A stretch of 64,000 nt of DNA from Anabaena minutissima FACHB-250 (GCF_014697125.1 NZ_JACJRG010000007.1:62001-126000), one strand, 5' to 3'; positions 9,251-18,839 are shown, counted from the stretch's first letter. Translations and numbers: made by a program. The notes: generated by a model not told the origin, from the sequence alone.

Positions 9251-10438
9251 ATGAAAAAAGACTTCATGTTTACATCAGAATCGGTGACAGAGGGACATCC
9301 TGATAAACTTTGTGATCAGATTAGTGATGCGATCGTCGATCGTTTTTTACAACAAGACCCCTACGCCAGAGTCATTACAGAATGCGCTGTTGCTACAGGG
9401 ATTGTTTTTCTGGCTGCCCGATTTGAACCAAATGCCAACGTTGATTTTACCAATATAGCCAGACAAGTTATCGATCAGGTTGGTTATAACCACAAACAAT
9501 TTAATGGTAAAACTTGTAGTGTTTTAACTAGCTTAACAGAATTACCTCCTGATCAATATCACTTATTTGATGAGCAAAAACTATCAGATGAAGAGATAGA
9601 AAAAATTACGGTAACTAACCAAGCGACAGTTTTTGGTTTTGCTTGCAAGCAAACACCAACACTCATGCCCTTGCCTATATGGCTAGCACATAAACTAGCT
9701 AGAAAAATGAGTGAAGTTAGAAATAAAAATATCCTCGATTATCTAACTCCTGATGGTAAAACTCAAGTAGGAGTTGAATATAAAAATCGTCGTCCCTATA
9801 GAATCCATAGTATTACAATTGTTGCTAGTCAAAATAAACGCAAAAAACCTGAGCTAAAACAATTGCAGGATGATATTAGAGAAACTGTAATTTTTCCGGT
9901 GTTTGAACATGAAGAAATTAAACCAGATGCAGAAACTAGAATATTTATCAATCCCGATGGCCCGTTTATTGTTGGAGGGCCTGCGGTGCATTCTGGTTTA
10001 ACAGGCAGAAAAAATGCTATAGATACCTATGGTGAATATTCTAAACATAGTGGTTCAGCTTTAAGTGGTAAAGACCCCATCAGAATAGATCGAATTGGAG
10101 CTTATGCTGCTCGTTATGCTGCTAAAAATATTGTTGCGGCTAACCTAGCAGATGAATGTGAAGTGCAACTAAGTTATTCTATAGGTCTATCTCGTCCTGT
10201 AAGCGTGCAAGTAGAAACTTTTGGTACAGGTAAAATATCTGATGATGAAATCACAATTTTGTTAGAAAAATATTTTGATTTTCGCCTAGCAGGTATTCTC
10301 AAAGAGTTTAATTTAAGACATTTACCTTCATTGACGAAAGGTGGATTTTATAGAAAGCTGGCTGCTTATGGTCATGTAGGTAGAGATGATATAGATTTGC
10401 CGTGGGAAAAAATAGATAAAGTCAGTTTTTTAAACTAA
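9251..10438 (+). CDS. Divergent S-adenosylmethionine synthetase paralogue (MetK-like)
   Basis: The 395-residue protein has the full three-domain MetK fold by sequence: TEGHPDKLCDQISDAI with the ATP-binding His at residue 16, PDGKTQVGVEY, FINPDGPFIVGGP, SGLTGRK, SGKDP and AYGHVGRDD. However, two active-site elements that are nearly invariant in MetK are changed. GAGDQG is replaced by a segment ending VTNQA (about 121-125), and the GD just before the CGLTGRK motif is replaced by VH (His 247). It may be an enzyme with altered activity or a non-catalytic MetK. It starts 3 bases after the cation ATPase stop, so the two are probably co-expressed. A second, canonical metK would be expected elsewhere in the genome. 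Confidence 0.85.
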   Translation: MKKDFMFTSESVTEGHPDKLCDQISDAIVDRFLQQDPYARVITECAVATGIVFLAARFEPNANVDFTNIARQVIDQVGYNHKQFNGKTCSVLTSLTELPPDQYHLFDEQKLSDEEIEKITVTNQATVFGFACKQTPTLMPLPIWLAHKLARKMSEVRNKNILDYLTPDGKTQVGVEYKNRRPYRIHSITIVASQNKRKKPELKQLQDDIRETVIFPVFEHEEIKPDAETRIFINPDGPFIVGGPAVHSGLTGRKNAIDTYGEYSKHSGSALSGKDPIRIDRIGAYAARYAAKNIVAANLADECEVQLSYSIGLSRPVSVQVETFGTGKISDDEITILLEKYFDFRLAGILKEFNLRHLPSLTKGGFYRKLAAYGHVGRDDIDLPWEKIDKVSFLN

Positions 10439-10496
10439 AAATAATTTGCAGACATTCAACTAAATAGATTTGTAGTCTAAGGCTCTTATTTGATTC

Positions 10497-10540
10497 AGGT
10501 TTGTAGTCAGCACTTTAGTGCTTATCCCTCAGTGGAAGTA
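10497..10540. repeat. Half copy of the GTAGTAAGGACTT-family hairpin repeat
   Basis: GTTTGTAGTCAGCACTTTAG followed by TGCTTATCCCTC resembles the left arm of the element at 4271. No matching right arm is seen, so this is a partial copy in the leader of the histidine kinase gene. Confidence 0.5.
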
Positions 10541-10639
10541 TGGTATACTTACCAACATTAATGGTAATTAACCACTCGAAAAACCCTATCTCTACCTAAA
10601 AAGTAGACGCTGTACCTTCGCTACAGGACGCTAAAGAGC

Positions 10640-13426
10640 ATGGTTTTTATGTTGAGCCAATCTCTGAAAAAATTAGGCGATCGCCATACCAAGCCTTCTC
10701 TGCGAACTGTTTTGATCATCCCCTTTATTCTGCAAATCCTTGCAGTAGTCAGTTTAACTGGTTATCTCTCATTTAGAAATGGACAGCAAGCAGTAAATAA
10801 TATTGCAATACAGCTACTAACTGAAATTAGTCACCGTGTTCAACAGAATCTAGAAAATTTTCTGGCAACTCCCCATAAGGTTAATCAAAATAACGCTAAT
10901 ATCATTACGCTTGGTCAATTAGATGTCAAAGATTTTAATATATTAGAACGTTATTTTTTTGACCAATTACAAGTATTTAATGGAGTCAGCTTAATTGGGT
11001 TTGCTAATCCAAATAAAGAGTTTATTTCAGCAGAAAGATTTCCTGATAGTTCTTCGACAATCAGAGTATCTGGTAAATTAACTAATTATCATTTGCGGAC
11101 TTATACTACTAATATTCAAGGCAAACGTACAGGCATAAGTGATTCTGGACAACCTTATGATCCTCAAAGACGTGATTGGTATAAAAAACCGATCAAAGAT
11201 AGAAAACAAATTTGGAGTGAAATTTATCCTCACAATTCTGGCATTGCTTTATATATTGCTGCTAGTCAGCCTATTTATAATCAACAAGGAAACTTGCAAG
11301 GTGTTTTATTATCAAATTTAAACCTGTCAAAAATAGGTGATTTTCTTAATAAATTAAACATTGGTAAAACAGGCATAAGTTTTGTCATCGAGCGTCAGTC
11401 AGGAAACTTAATTGCCACATCAACTAATGAAAAGCCTTTTCGTTTAAATAAATTAAAACATAAACTAGCAGAGAATAAAATCAAAGCATTCTTAGCTATA
11501 GAGAGTAATGATAAAAAAACACAAGCTACTGCTAAATATTTGGCGACAAAATTTGGTAAATTCAACTCTATTACACGTCAACACCAATTAGATTTCTCCA
11601 TAAATGGGAAGCGGCATTTTATTCAAGTTTTACCTTTCCAAGAAAAGCAGGGAATTGACTGGTTAATTGTGGTGGTAGTTCCAGAAGATGACTTCATGTC
11701 AGAAATTAATGCTAATACCCACACAACTATTGTGTTATGTATTCTGGCTTTGATAGTAGCTGTAGCTTTTGGCATTCTGATTCTCAGGTGGATAATCCAA
11801 CCAATTCTGGCTTTAAAACAATCAGCTTTCGCACTAGCTCAAGGTGAATGGGAAAAGAGGATAGAAATAAAGCATTCTGATGAGTTGGGGGAATTAGCCA
11901 AGTCATTTAATAGTATGGCGGATCAACTCCAAATAACATTTGCAGAAATGCAGGATTTAAACAAAACTTTGTTGCAGAGTGAAACTCGCCTGAAGCAATT
12001 TCTTGACGCTGTACCTGTAGCTATTTCGATCAATGATCCTGGTGGGGAAATCTACTATAATAATCGAGCTGTACAAAGATTAATCAGCGTAGACTTATTA
12101 CCATCTATCGAACGGGAAGAAATAGCAGAATATTATCAAATTTATCTAGCTGGAACTGACCAATTATACCCTACTGATGAACTCCCCATTGTGTATTCTT
12201 TCGCAGGTGAAACTGTCCATGTTGATAATATGGAGTTTCGTCACCCGAATAAAACTATCCCTGTAGAAGTTTTAAGCACACCAATTTTTGATGAATCAGG
12301 GAAAGTAATATATGCACTCACCGTTTGTATTGATATTACTGAACGCAAAAAAGCCGAGAAAATCCTGACTGATTATAATTCGATTTTAGCGCAGCAGGTT
12401 GCTGAACGTACCCTAGAACTACAACGAGAAATTACCGAACGCCAGCAGGCAGAGCAAGCACTTATAGAAAGCGAGACGCGATTTCGGCTATTGGCAGAGG
12501 CAACATTTGAGGCGATCGCCATTACCGAAAAAGGCATACTTGTAGACACCAACCAAGCCTATACCGAGATGTTTGGTTATGAATCTTCCGAGGTGATTGG
12601 TATGCGTGTCATGGATTTTACTGCTCCTGAATACCGGGAACAGGTGATGCAGAAGATGCTCTCAGGGGATGAGGGAGTTTATGAAACCGTGTGTCTCCGC
12701 AAGGATAGAACCACTTTTCCCGCAGAGATCAGAGCCAGAGTCATGTCATATCGTGGGCGTACCATCAGGATGGCGGCAATACAGGATATCACTAGTCGCA
12801 AGCAGGCTGAACAGGCTACGGTATTAGCAGAACGCAACCGTTTAGCCCAGGAAATCCACGATACCTTAGCCCAAGCCTTCGCCGTTGTCATTGTCCACTT
12901 AGACACCGCCTCACGGAAACTGACTACAGATATACAAGTGGCACAGGTATTAATCAAAGCCGGGCGAGACTTGGCTCACTCTGGGTTGACTGAAGCACGC
13001 CGTTCCATCAAAGCATTACGCTCTCAATTCTTAGAGGAAGGCGACCTTTGTCATGCTCTTAAACGCTTCATCACACAGATGTTTTCCCCTACCAATACAC
13101 ATATTGTCTGCCAAGTAGTAGGCGAGAGATACCCCTTACCTCCAGATGTTGAAAACAACTTGCTCCGCATTGGGCAAGAAGCATTAACTAATGCCTTCAA
13201 GTACGCCCAAGCTAGGGAAATTCAAATTGAACTGACGTATCAAGAAAAGCAGTGCAGCTTACGGATCAAAGATGATGGAGACGGGTTTGACCTAAGTAGT
13301 GTATCTATTGTCAACAGCTTTGGTCTTTTAATCATGAGCGAACGGGCTGAACGCATCGGGGCAAAACTAACACTTCAGAGTTCGCCAGGAAAGGGAACTG
13401 AGGTGGTGGTGACTATCAATATATGA
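10640..13426 (+). CDS. Membrane sensor histidine kinase, NarL-type partner (dCache-HAMP-PAS-PAS-HisKA_3)
   Basis: The 928-residue kinase has a transmembrane helix at about 25-45, a periplasmic double-Cache domain (about 46-355), a second helix (about 358-382), HAMP (about 382-435), two PAS domains (about 445-570 and 605-730) joined by a coiled coil, and a HisKA_3/HATPase module. The phospho-acceptor His lies in AQEIHDTLAQ (residue 740), and the ATP-binding part includes GQEALTNAFKYA and DDGDGFD. ATG at 10640 is used; ATG at 10649 is equally possible. The response regulator follows on the same strand after about 190 bases and is the obvious partner. The ligand is unknown; dCache domains usually bind small molecules outside the cell. 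Confidence 0.92.
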   Translation: MVFMLSQSLKKLGDRHTKPSLRTVLIIPFILQILAVVSLTGYLSFRNGQQAVNNIAIQLLTEISHRVQQNLENFLATPHKVNQNNANIITLGQLDVKDFNILERYFFDQLQVFNGVSLIGFANPNKEFISAERFPDSSSTIRVSGKLTNYHLRTYTTNIQGKRTGISDSGQPYDPQRRDWYKKPIKDRKQIWSEIYPHNSGIALYIAASQPIYNQQGNLQGVLLSNLNLSKIGDFLNKLNIGKTGISFVIERQSGNLIATSTNEKPFRLNKLKHKLAENKIKAFLAIESNDKKTQATAKYLATKFGKFNSITRQHQLDFSINGKRHFIQVLPFQEKQGIDWLIVVVVPEDDFMSEINANTHTTIVLCILALIVAVAFGILILRWIIQPILALKQSAFALAQGEWEKRIEIKHSDELGELAKSFNSMADQLQITFAEMQDLNKTLLQSETRLKQFLDAVPVAISINDPGGEIYYNNRAVQRLISVDLLPSIEREEIAEYYQIYLAGTDQLYPTDELPIVYSFAGETVHVDNMEFRHPNKTIPVEVLSTPIFDESGKVIYALTVCIDITERKKAEKILTDYNSILAQQVAERTLELQREITERQQAEQALIESETRFRLLAEATFEAIAITEKGILVDTNQAYTEMFGYESSEVIGMRVMDFTAPEYREQVMQKMLSGDEGVYETVCLRKDRTTFPAEIRARVMSYRGRTIRMAAIQDITSRKQAEQATVLAERNRLAQEIHDTLAQAFAVVIVHLDTASRKLTTDIQVAQVLIKAGRDLAHSGLTEARRSIKALRSQFLEEGDLCHALKRFITQMFSPTNTHIVCQVVGERYPLPPDVENNLLRIGQEALTNAFKYAQAREIQIELTYQEKQCSLRIKDDGDGFDLSSVSIVNSFGLLIMSERAERIGAKLTLQSSPGKGTEVVVTINI

Positions 13427-13614
13427 TACTAATCCGTAATTTGTAATTTGTAATTGGTAGTTCGTAATTGGTAAGAGCTGATTTATGAAGTAAACGTATA
13501 TTTACATTATAAATAAGCTCTAATTGATAATTAGTTACATATAAAAGCTTGTCAATGGCTGTTTGTGAGCTTTTTTTCCTGCTTATTAAATAATACATAC
13601 TTGGACTATTTCGT

Positions 13615-14244
13615 ATGAGCCAATCCCATGTCATTCGCATCCTGATTGCTGACGATCATCCGATTCTAGGACAAGCTTTAACAATGTTTCTCCAATGTGA
13701 GCCAGACATGACTGTAGTTGGCCATGCTGGCGATGGGCGAGAAGCGGTAGAATTTTTCCGCCAACATCAACCCGACGTGGCACTGATGGATTTGCAAATG
13801 CCTAAGATGGAAGGTGCTGATGCGATCGCTGCCATCTGTGCTAAGTTTAGGCACGCCCGGATCGTTGTATTGACCACCTTTGATGGTGATGAAGATATTT
13901 ATCGGGGACTGCGGGCTGGTGCAAAGGGCTATCTCCTCAAGGGGGCTGAACCGAATGAACTCTTAGATGCGATTCGTACTGTTCATAAAGGCAAAAGGTA
14001 TATTCCGCCGAGTATAGCAGCCAAGCTAGCCGAGCGGATGGGTAGCGAGGAATTGAGCGATCGCGAGTTGGAAGTGCTGCGCTTGATCGCTAAGGGCAAG
14101 AACAACCAGCAAATTAGCACAGACCTCAATATCGCTGAGAGTACCGTCAGGTTTCATGCCAATAATATTTTCGGCAAATTGAACGTGAGCGATAGGACAC
14201 AAGCCCTAGTCACCGCCCTGAATCGGGGGATTGTTAGGCTGTAG
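13615..14244 (+). CDS. NarL/FixJ-family response regulator
   Basis: A 209-residue response regulator. The receiver domain (about 8-125) has the acidic pair in IADDHP, the phospho-accepting Asp 59 in ALMDLQMPKM, a TTFDGDEDI segment and Lys in KGYLLKGA. The LuxR-type helix-turn-helix (about 143-205) reads LSDRELEVLRLIAKGKNN, then STVRFHANNI. It acts as a transcription factor under control of the HisKA_3 kinase just upstream. Its target genes cannot be told from sequence. The secreted CVNH-like gene downstream is a possible target by position only. Confidence 0.94.
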   Translation: MSQSHVIRILIADDHPILGQALTMFLQCEPDMTVVGHAGDGREAVEFFRQHQPDVALMDLQMPKMEGADAIAAICAKFRHARIVVLTTFDGDEDIYRGLRAGAKGYLLKGAEPNELLDAIRTVHKGKRYIPPSIAAKLAERMGSEELSDRELEVLRLIAKGKNNQQISTDLNIAESTVRFHANNIFGKLNVSDRTQALVTALNRGIVRL

Positions 14245-14517
14245 TTAGCATCTTATCAACCTCACATTTTGATAGGTTTAAAACCCAACATTTCGCTAGC
14301 GACAAAGTTGAGCTTATTTTCTAGGCTTAGTATATTCACTTAGTTTTGATTTGCATAACTGTGAGTAGTGTAGTCAAAATACTTAGCGAATGTTTTAAAA
14401 GTTTTGATCTAGAAAGGGTTAGGGGGTCTTAATACCACTGGAGACTTGACAAACATCCTCTAAGAAAATGCTACATGACAAAATTTCATTTGACTATTAA
14501 GTAAGGAAAAATAAAAA

Positions 14518-14793
14518 ATGCTCATGAAGCCAACAATTTTAGTTTGTTCTTTATTTGCTGCTCAGATAGTGTTTGCGCCAGCTTTTGCTACTACAGGAAG
14601 CTACACTCAGTCTTGTAGAAATATTAAAACTAGAGCCGTTCCTATTGCTCGTGGTCGTGAATACTTTGAGTTGGCAGCAGATTGTCGAAATCGGCGTGGC
14701 CAATGGGTAAGTACAACATTACAAAATTATCATCGTTGCCGACCAGGTACGATTAATAATCAAGACGGGAGATTGGTTTGTCAGTACAGATAA
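14518..14793 (+). CDS. Secreted CVNH-like (cyanovirin-N homology) small protein
   Basis: The 91-residue precursor has a signal peptide (residues 1-24, ending AFA). The short mature part has the look of one CVNH repeat: GSYTQSCRNI, then ELAADCRNRRGQWV, then INNQDGRLVC. Four cysteines could form two disulfides. Full CVNH lectins carry two such repeats in about 100 residues, so this is a shorter, single-repeat-like form. CVNH proteins bind high-mannose glycans; sugar binding here is inference. An AAGGA-type ribosome-binding site lies near 14502. ATG at 14518 or 14524 could be the start. Confidence 0.7.
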   Translation: MLMKPTILVCSLFAAQIVFAPAFATTGSYTQSCRNIKTRAVPIARGREYFELAADCRNRRGQWVSTTLQNYHRCRPGTINNQDGRLVCQYR

Positions 14794-15148
14794 AAAGTAA
14801 CTAGTACCGCAAGGTGGAGTCAAAAGTCAAAAGAATTGTATTCCGGGCTTTTGCAACATTTGAAATGGTATATTCATTTACGCAGTGCTGTACTAGTCAA
14901 TCTTCTTCTAGCTAATTAGGTAAACATAATTAACCATACAATGTCATTGCGTTGGCGTTAGCCTTCCCATAGGGTATGCAGCAAAGTGAAATTAACTAAT
15001 CGCAATAACTGGGATCATATTTTTTCTCCGTAGTGACGGGAAATCTTATTCCCACAGAGTAAAGATTTTAATCTACATGACAAGGCAATCGCTGTAATCT
15101 ATTGAGATTATTAAACGATTACTACATATATAAAGGCTCTTCATTGAT
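14794..15148. other. Intergenic region with repeat fragments
   Basis: About 355 bases without a gene. A GCGTTGGCGTTAGCCTTCCC piece (about 14950) resembles dispersed Nostoc repeats. The last 100 bases are AT-rich and probably hold the promoter of the ferric-reductase-like gene. Confidence 0.4.
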
Positions 15149-15742
15149 ATGCGGATAAATCTTGAAAAGAGTCAGCAATCTCTTATATTTCTGGCTCTCT
15201 GCTTCACTAGCTACCTCGCATTTGCACTTCTATCATTCTATTTTAAACCTGTAACTCTGGCTAACTTTCTTGGTTTCTTAGCGTTGATAGTTTACATGAT
15301 GACTCTAGCACCAAGCATATTTAGAGTTGTTTTTGTGAATACACGCATGAACAAAAGTTTAGTTTGGTTACTTAAAAACAGGCGACATATTGGTATTGCA
15401 TCCTATGTACTAGCATCCAATCATGGTTTACTTATGGTGCTGCAAAAGGATATTAATTTACTAACTCCATCTACTTATTTTCACTACTTCCAAGGAATAA
15501 CAATATTCTTTATTATGACTCTACTTGCAGTGACTTCAAATGACTGGAGTGTAAAATTATTAAAGAAGAACTGGGTAAAACTTCATCAACTAACCTATCT
15601 CATCATATTTATTCTTCCCTGGCATATTCTAGACAAAATGTCAGGTCATTGGAGCTATTTAACACCGTTGGAAATTCTGATTAGCCTTATATGTATTTAT
15701 CTATTTTTGAAAAGAAAGAGATTAGAAGTTAAAAGCATATAG
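15149..15742 (+). CDS. Ferric reductase-like transmembrane protein (MsrQ/YedZ type)
   Basis: The 197-residue integral membrane protein has about six hydrophobic helices and the look of the ferric reductase-like transmembrane domain. Histidines in RRHIGIASYVLASNHGLL (about residues 77-95), one near FHYFQG, and HQLTYLIIFILPWHI (about 151-165) are placed as haem ligands in this family. There is no FAD or NAD-binding part, so it resembles MsrQ, the haem b subunit that passes electrons to the periplasmic methionine-sulfoxide reductase MsrP. No msrP lies next to it. The GTPase gene starts 50 bases downstream on the same strand. Confidence 0.78.
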   Translation: MRINLEKSQQSLIFLALCFTSYLAFALLSFYFKPVTLANFLGFLALIVYMMTLAPSIFRVVFVNTRMNKSLVWLLKNRRHIGIASYVLASNHGLLMVLQKDINLLTPSTYFHYFQGITIFFIMTLLAVTSNDWSVKLLKKNWVKLHQLTYLIIFILPWHILDKMSGHWSYLTPLEILISLICIYLFLKRKRLEVKSI

Positions 15743-15791
15743 CAAAAAGCCAAATTCACAACTAAAGCAACCTACAATTAAGCAAGTAAAT

Positions 15792-17501
15792 ATGAACTTT
15801 TCAGACTTTGTTTTCTCAGCAACAGAGATTGCAGCTTTTGATTTCAATAAACAAAAGAAACGTATTTGGGAAGCAACAAATAATCGCCCTGGTAGCCCTC
15901 AAACTTGGCAATTTCGCTATGATCCGCTTTTTATGCCAGAAGTTAGTAATAATCAGCTATTAGTTAGGAGTGAGGAATGGCAGGGAAGTTATTGGATAAC
16001 TAGCCTGACAATACTGTTAGACAACGAAGAAGCGGGAAAAATTGCATACCAATCTGTATATAATCTGTATCCAGAAGAAAAGGGTAAAATTCAACGTTCA
16101 AGCGTTTTTGCTCTACAAATTGCTTATATTAAAATCAATATTCCTGAACTGAAAGAGTTAGCACCAGAAGCCACTATTATCAAAGAGAATTTTGGATTTT
16201 CTCAACCATCTAAAGAATTTACAATCAAGATTAAATCTCCTGATAAAGATACTGCTCTTAAAATTGAAAAGGGCTTATCTTCTATGACTCTTGAGTATGA
16301 ATTTTCTATATCTGCTCGAAAATCACAGCAAAATACAGTTAGATTCTCACTTCAGAAACTCAAGAACAGCAAACTGTTTACAAATTTGCGTGGTTTGGGT
16401 GATGTAGCTTATGTACACCGAGACGACTTAAGAAAGCTACTAGAGGGAATTCATACAGAAGTTGTCTTTGATGCTGTTATTGAGAAACCAGACCATTTTG
16501 AATCTGGACTATTGGACAAATTATTAACTTATTGGAATCAATCTGAATCTTCAAAAAACTTTGACGAAACTAAATGGCAGTCAACATATCATCAGGATGA
16601 TTTAAAACCTAGCATCCTGACTAAACAACTAAATAAAATGTTCACAAAAGATGAACATGAAAACCACTGGAAATTTAATCCTTCTGCTGATATAAATGCC
16701 GACGCGGGGGCATTGACGCAAATTAAAGGCAAGATAGCTGGCAAATTATCATTGTCAAATGATGAACTCAAGAAGTTGATACAAGAGCAAAATATTGAAG
16801 TAGATATACAAGGTGCAAAAATAGAGGCTAAGTCTATTGATCTACACCAAGTTAATTTAGCTGATTTTAATGATAAAACTGAATTAATTAGTGTTGTAAC
16901 ATTTGTAGAACCTGTTGAATCTAACACTATTAGAGGTTCGGTAGATTTTTCTCGGCTAATTTCAGGTACGGTATCTAATGTCAAAGATAAGATAATAGTC
17001 CTGTTTGGCAAAACATCTGTTGGCAAGTCAGCAATTTTAAATTCATTGATTGATACTGATATAGCTGAAACTTTAGGGCTAAGTAATTTAATGACTATCT
17101 GTATCAAATCGCCTTTTGTTTTGATTGATGTACCTGGAATAATTGGTGATAAGAATTATGAGGAATTGGCAATAAAAAAAGCTCAACAAGCTGATATGCA
17201 GATTTTCGTCATTGATAGTGAGCCTTATAAAGATGAAATAGAATTATTCGATTTAGTTTATCAAAATTCACCGAATACTACCAAGATTGTATTTGTTAAC
17301 AAGTGGGATATAGTTCAAAAAAATAAGCCCAAGAGAGAGCAGGAAACTATATGCTCCCGGATTTCTGAAAAGATGAGTAAATTTGTGAATTCTACAGAGG
17401 ATATTGTTTATGGTAATGCCATGCTTTTTGACATAGAGCGAGATCAAATGATCCGGCAAGAGTTACCACAATTAATTAATAAAATAAAGGAGATTTTTTA
17501 G
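15792..17501 (+). CDS. Large N-terminal domain of unknown type fused to a GTPase domain
   Basis: The 569-residue protein has about 390 residues that I do not recognise (beta-rich, polar, no membrane helix), followed by a G domain. G1 is GKTSVGKS (406-413), G3 is DVPG (446-449) and G4 is NKWD (503-506). The region where G2 should lie (SNLMTICIKS) and the G5-like NAM are altered compared with the next gene. The G domain is clearly a duplicate of the one encoded just downstream: identical P-loop, same DEIELFDLV and same NKWD. It lacks the hydrophobic C-terminal part. An AAAGGAG ribosome-binding site for the next gene lies inside its last codons. The two proteins probably work as a pair. Function unknown. 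Confidence 0.75.
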   Translation: MNFSDFVFSATEIAAFDFNKQKKRIWEATNNRPGSPQTWQFRYDPLFMPEVSNNQLLVRSEEWQGSYWITSLTILLDNEEAGKIAYQSVYNLYPEEKGKIQRSSVFALQIAYIKINIPELKELAPEATIIKENFGFSQPSKEFTIKIKSPDKDTALKIEKGLSSMTLEYEFSISARKSQQNTVRFSLQKLKNSKLFTNLRGLGDVAYVHRDDLRKLLEGIHTEVVFDAVIEKPDHFESGLLDKLLTYWNQSESSKNFDETKWQSTYHQDDLKPSILTKQLNKMFTKDEHENHWKFNPSADINADAGALTQIKGKIAGKLSLSNDELKKLIQEQNIEVDIQGAKIEAKSIDLHQVNLADFNDKTELISVVTFVEPVESNTIRGSVDFSRLISGTVSNVKDKIIVLFGKTSVGKSAILNSLIDTDIAETLGLSNLMTICIKSPFVLIDVPGIIGDKNYEELAIKKAQQADMQIFVIDSEPYKDEIELFDLVYQNSPNTTKIVFVNKWDIVQKNKPKREQETICSRISEKMSKFVNSTEDIVYGNAMLFDIERDQMIRQELPQLINKIKEIF

Positions 17502-17505
17502 GACT

Positions 17506-18762
17506 ATGGTAAGCAATCAAGAAATTCGTAATGACATGGACAAAGTTCAGGCTCAACTAAAGGAAGCCCTGGAAAGTATGATTCAGCAATTTGGTAAAAA
17601 GCTGAAGGATGAGGAACGCAAAGAAATTCAGAAAGAATTTGAAGAAATCAACGACCTTTTGGAACGTCTAAAAACTGGTTTAATATTTGTATCTTTGTTC
17701 GGCAAAACTTCTGTTGGTAAGTCAGCAATTACAAATTCATTAATAAATGATGATGTCGCCGAAGTTGGTGTTGAACATGATAAAACTACTAAAATAACCG
17801 CTTATAAAAAAGAACCTTGGAATATAGTAGATGTGCCTGGGATAATGGGTGAAGAATGCAATGAAAAGTTGGCAATTGAAGAGGCTAAGAAAGCTCATGG
17901 ACATATTTTTGCCATTGATGGTGAGCCTTATGGAGACGAAATAGAATTGTTCGATTTAGTCCATAATAATTCACCAGACATTCCCAAAATTGTTTTTGTT
18001 AACAAGTGGGATCAGATCCAAAACAATAGACCCAAGAAAGAACAGGAGACTATACGCTCTCGAATTTCCGAAAAAATGGGTAAATTTGTGAAGTCTCCAG
18101 AGGATATTGTTTATGGTAGTGCCATGCTTTTTGACCCAGAGCGTGATGAAATGGTCAGACAGAAGCTACCTCAATTGCTTGATCGCTTATATGACAGTGC
18201 TGGAACTTTAGGTGCAGTCATGAATATTCTAGATCCAGCTAAACGTGCGGCTGATTTGAGTAATGATATGAACGCTCGTATATTCCAGTTCAGGGCAAAA
18301 TTAGCGCGCAGGGTAATCAGTATTTTTGGTACTGTTGCTGCAATGACTATAGTAGTACCATTCGCTACGTTTTTTGGTTATCCTGCCCTCCTGACAGCTA
18401 TGGTGTTGACAGTTTCTAAAATCATGGGAAAAGAAGTCACAAAGGACAATGCAGCCAAAATTATGTGGGCTTGCTTGAAGGTTATAGGTGTAAATGGTAC
18501 GGCTGGATTGGTTGGTTTCTTTGTAGTAGACATAGCATCAACTGCACTAGTTCCGGTTGGCGGAGCAGGCTTTGCTGTGGGAGCGTTAGCAGCATTGGGC
18601 GGTGTAGGTTTTTATGCGTATCGACAAACTGTAACATTAGGTGAAATAACATTAGAGTATATTCGCAATGACTTTTCTTGGGCTGGAAAAAACGAGAAAG
18701 AGGTTCTTGAGAGGTGTAAACATGGAGTTAAAGAACATTATGTGAAGTTCAAAACCGTTTAA
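17506..18762 (+). CDS. GTPase with hydrophobic C-terminal domain
   Basis: The 418-residue protein begins with a helical region (about 1-60), then a complete-looking G domain: G1 GKTSVGKS (66-73), a Thr-rich G2 (KTTKIT), G3 DVPG (109-112), G4 NKWD (166-169) and G5-like GSAM. The C-terminal half (about 245-380) holds several hydrophobic helices rich in Ala and Gly (VPFATFFGYPALL, GFFVVDIAST, GGAGFAVGALAALGG). This suggests membrane association or insertion, as in Era-related membrane GTPases. It starts four bases after the upstream GTPase stop with a strong AAAGGAG site at 17486-17492. It is a tandem duplicate partner of that gene, and it ends before a strong hairpin. Confidence 0.82.
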   Translation: MVSNQEIRNDMDKVQAQLKEALESMIQQFGKKLKDEERKEIQKEFEEINDLLERLKTGLIFVSLFGKTSVGKSAITNSLINDDVAEVGVEHDKTTKITAYKKEPWNIVDVPGIMGEECNEKLAIEEAKKAHGHIFAIDGEPYGDEIELFDLVHNNSPDIPKIVFVNKWDQIQNNRPKKEQETIRSRISEKMGKFVKSPEDIVYGSAMLFDPERDEMVRQKLPQLLDRLYDSAGTLGAVMNILDPAKRAADLSNDMNARIFQFRAKLARRVISIFGTVAAMTIVVPFATFFGYPALLTAMVLTVSKIMGKEVTKDNAAKIMWACLKVIGVNGTAGLVGFFVVDIASTALVPVGGAGFAVGALAALGGVGFYAYRQTVTLGEITLEYIRNDFSWAGKNEKEVLERCKHGVKEHYVKFKTV

Positions 18763-18839
18763 AACTCTAATAAAATTGCTCTTGTTGCTTTGAGTGAAAT
18801 CGTTATCGGGCGATCGCATTTTCAATGACGAAACGGAAC

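Noticed and set aside
11139..11321. Plus-strand frame within the histidine kinase gene
   Set aside because: Out-of-frame shadow of a clear, long gene on the same strand.
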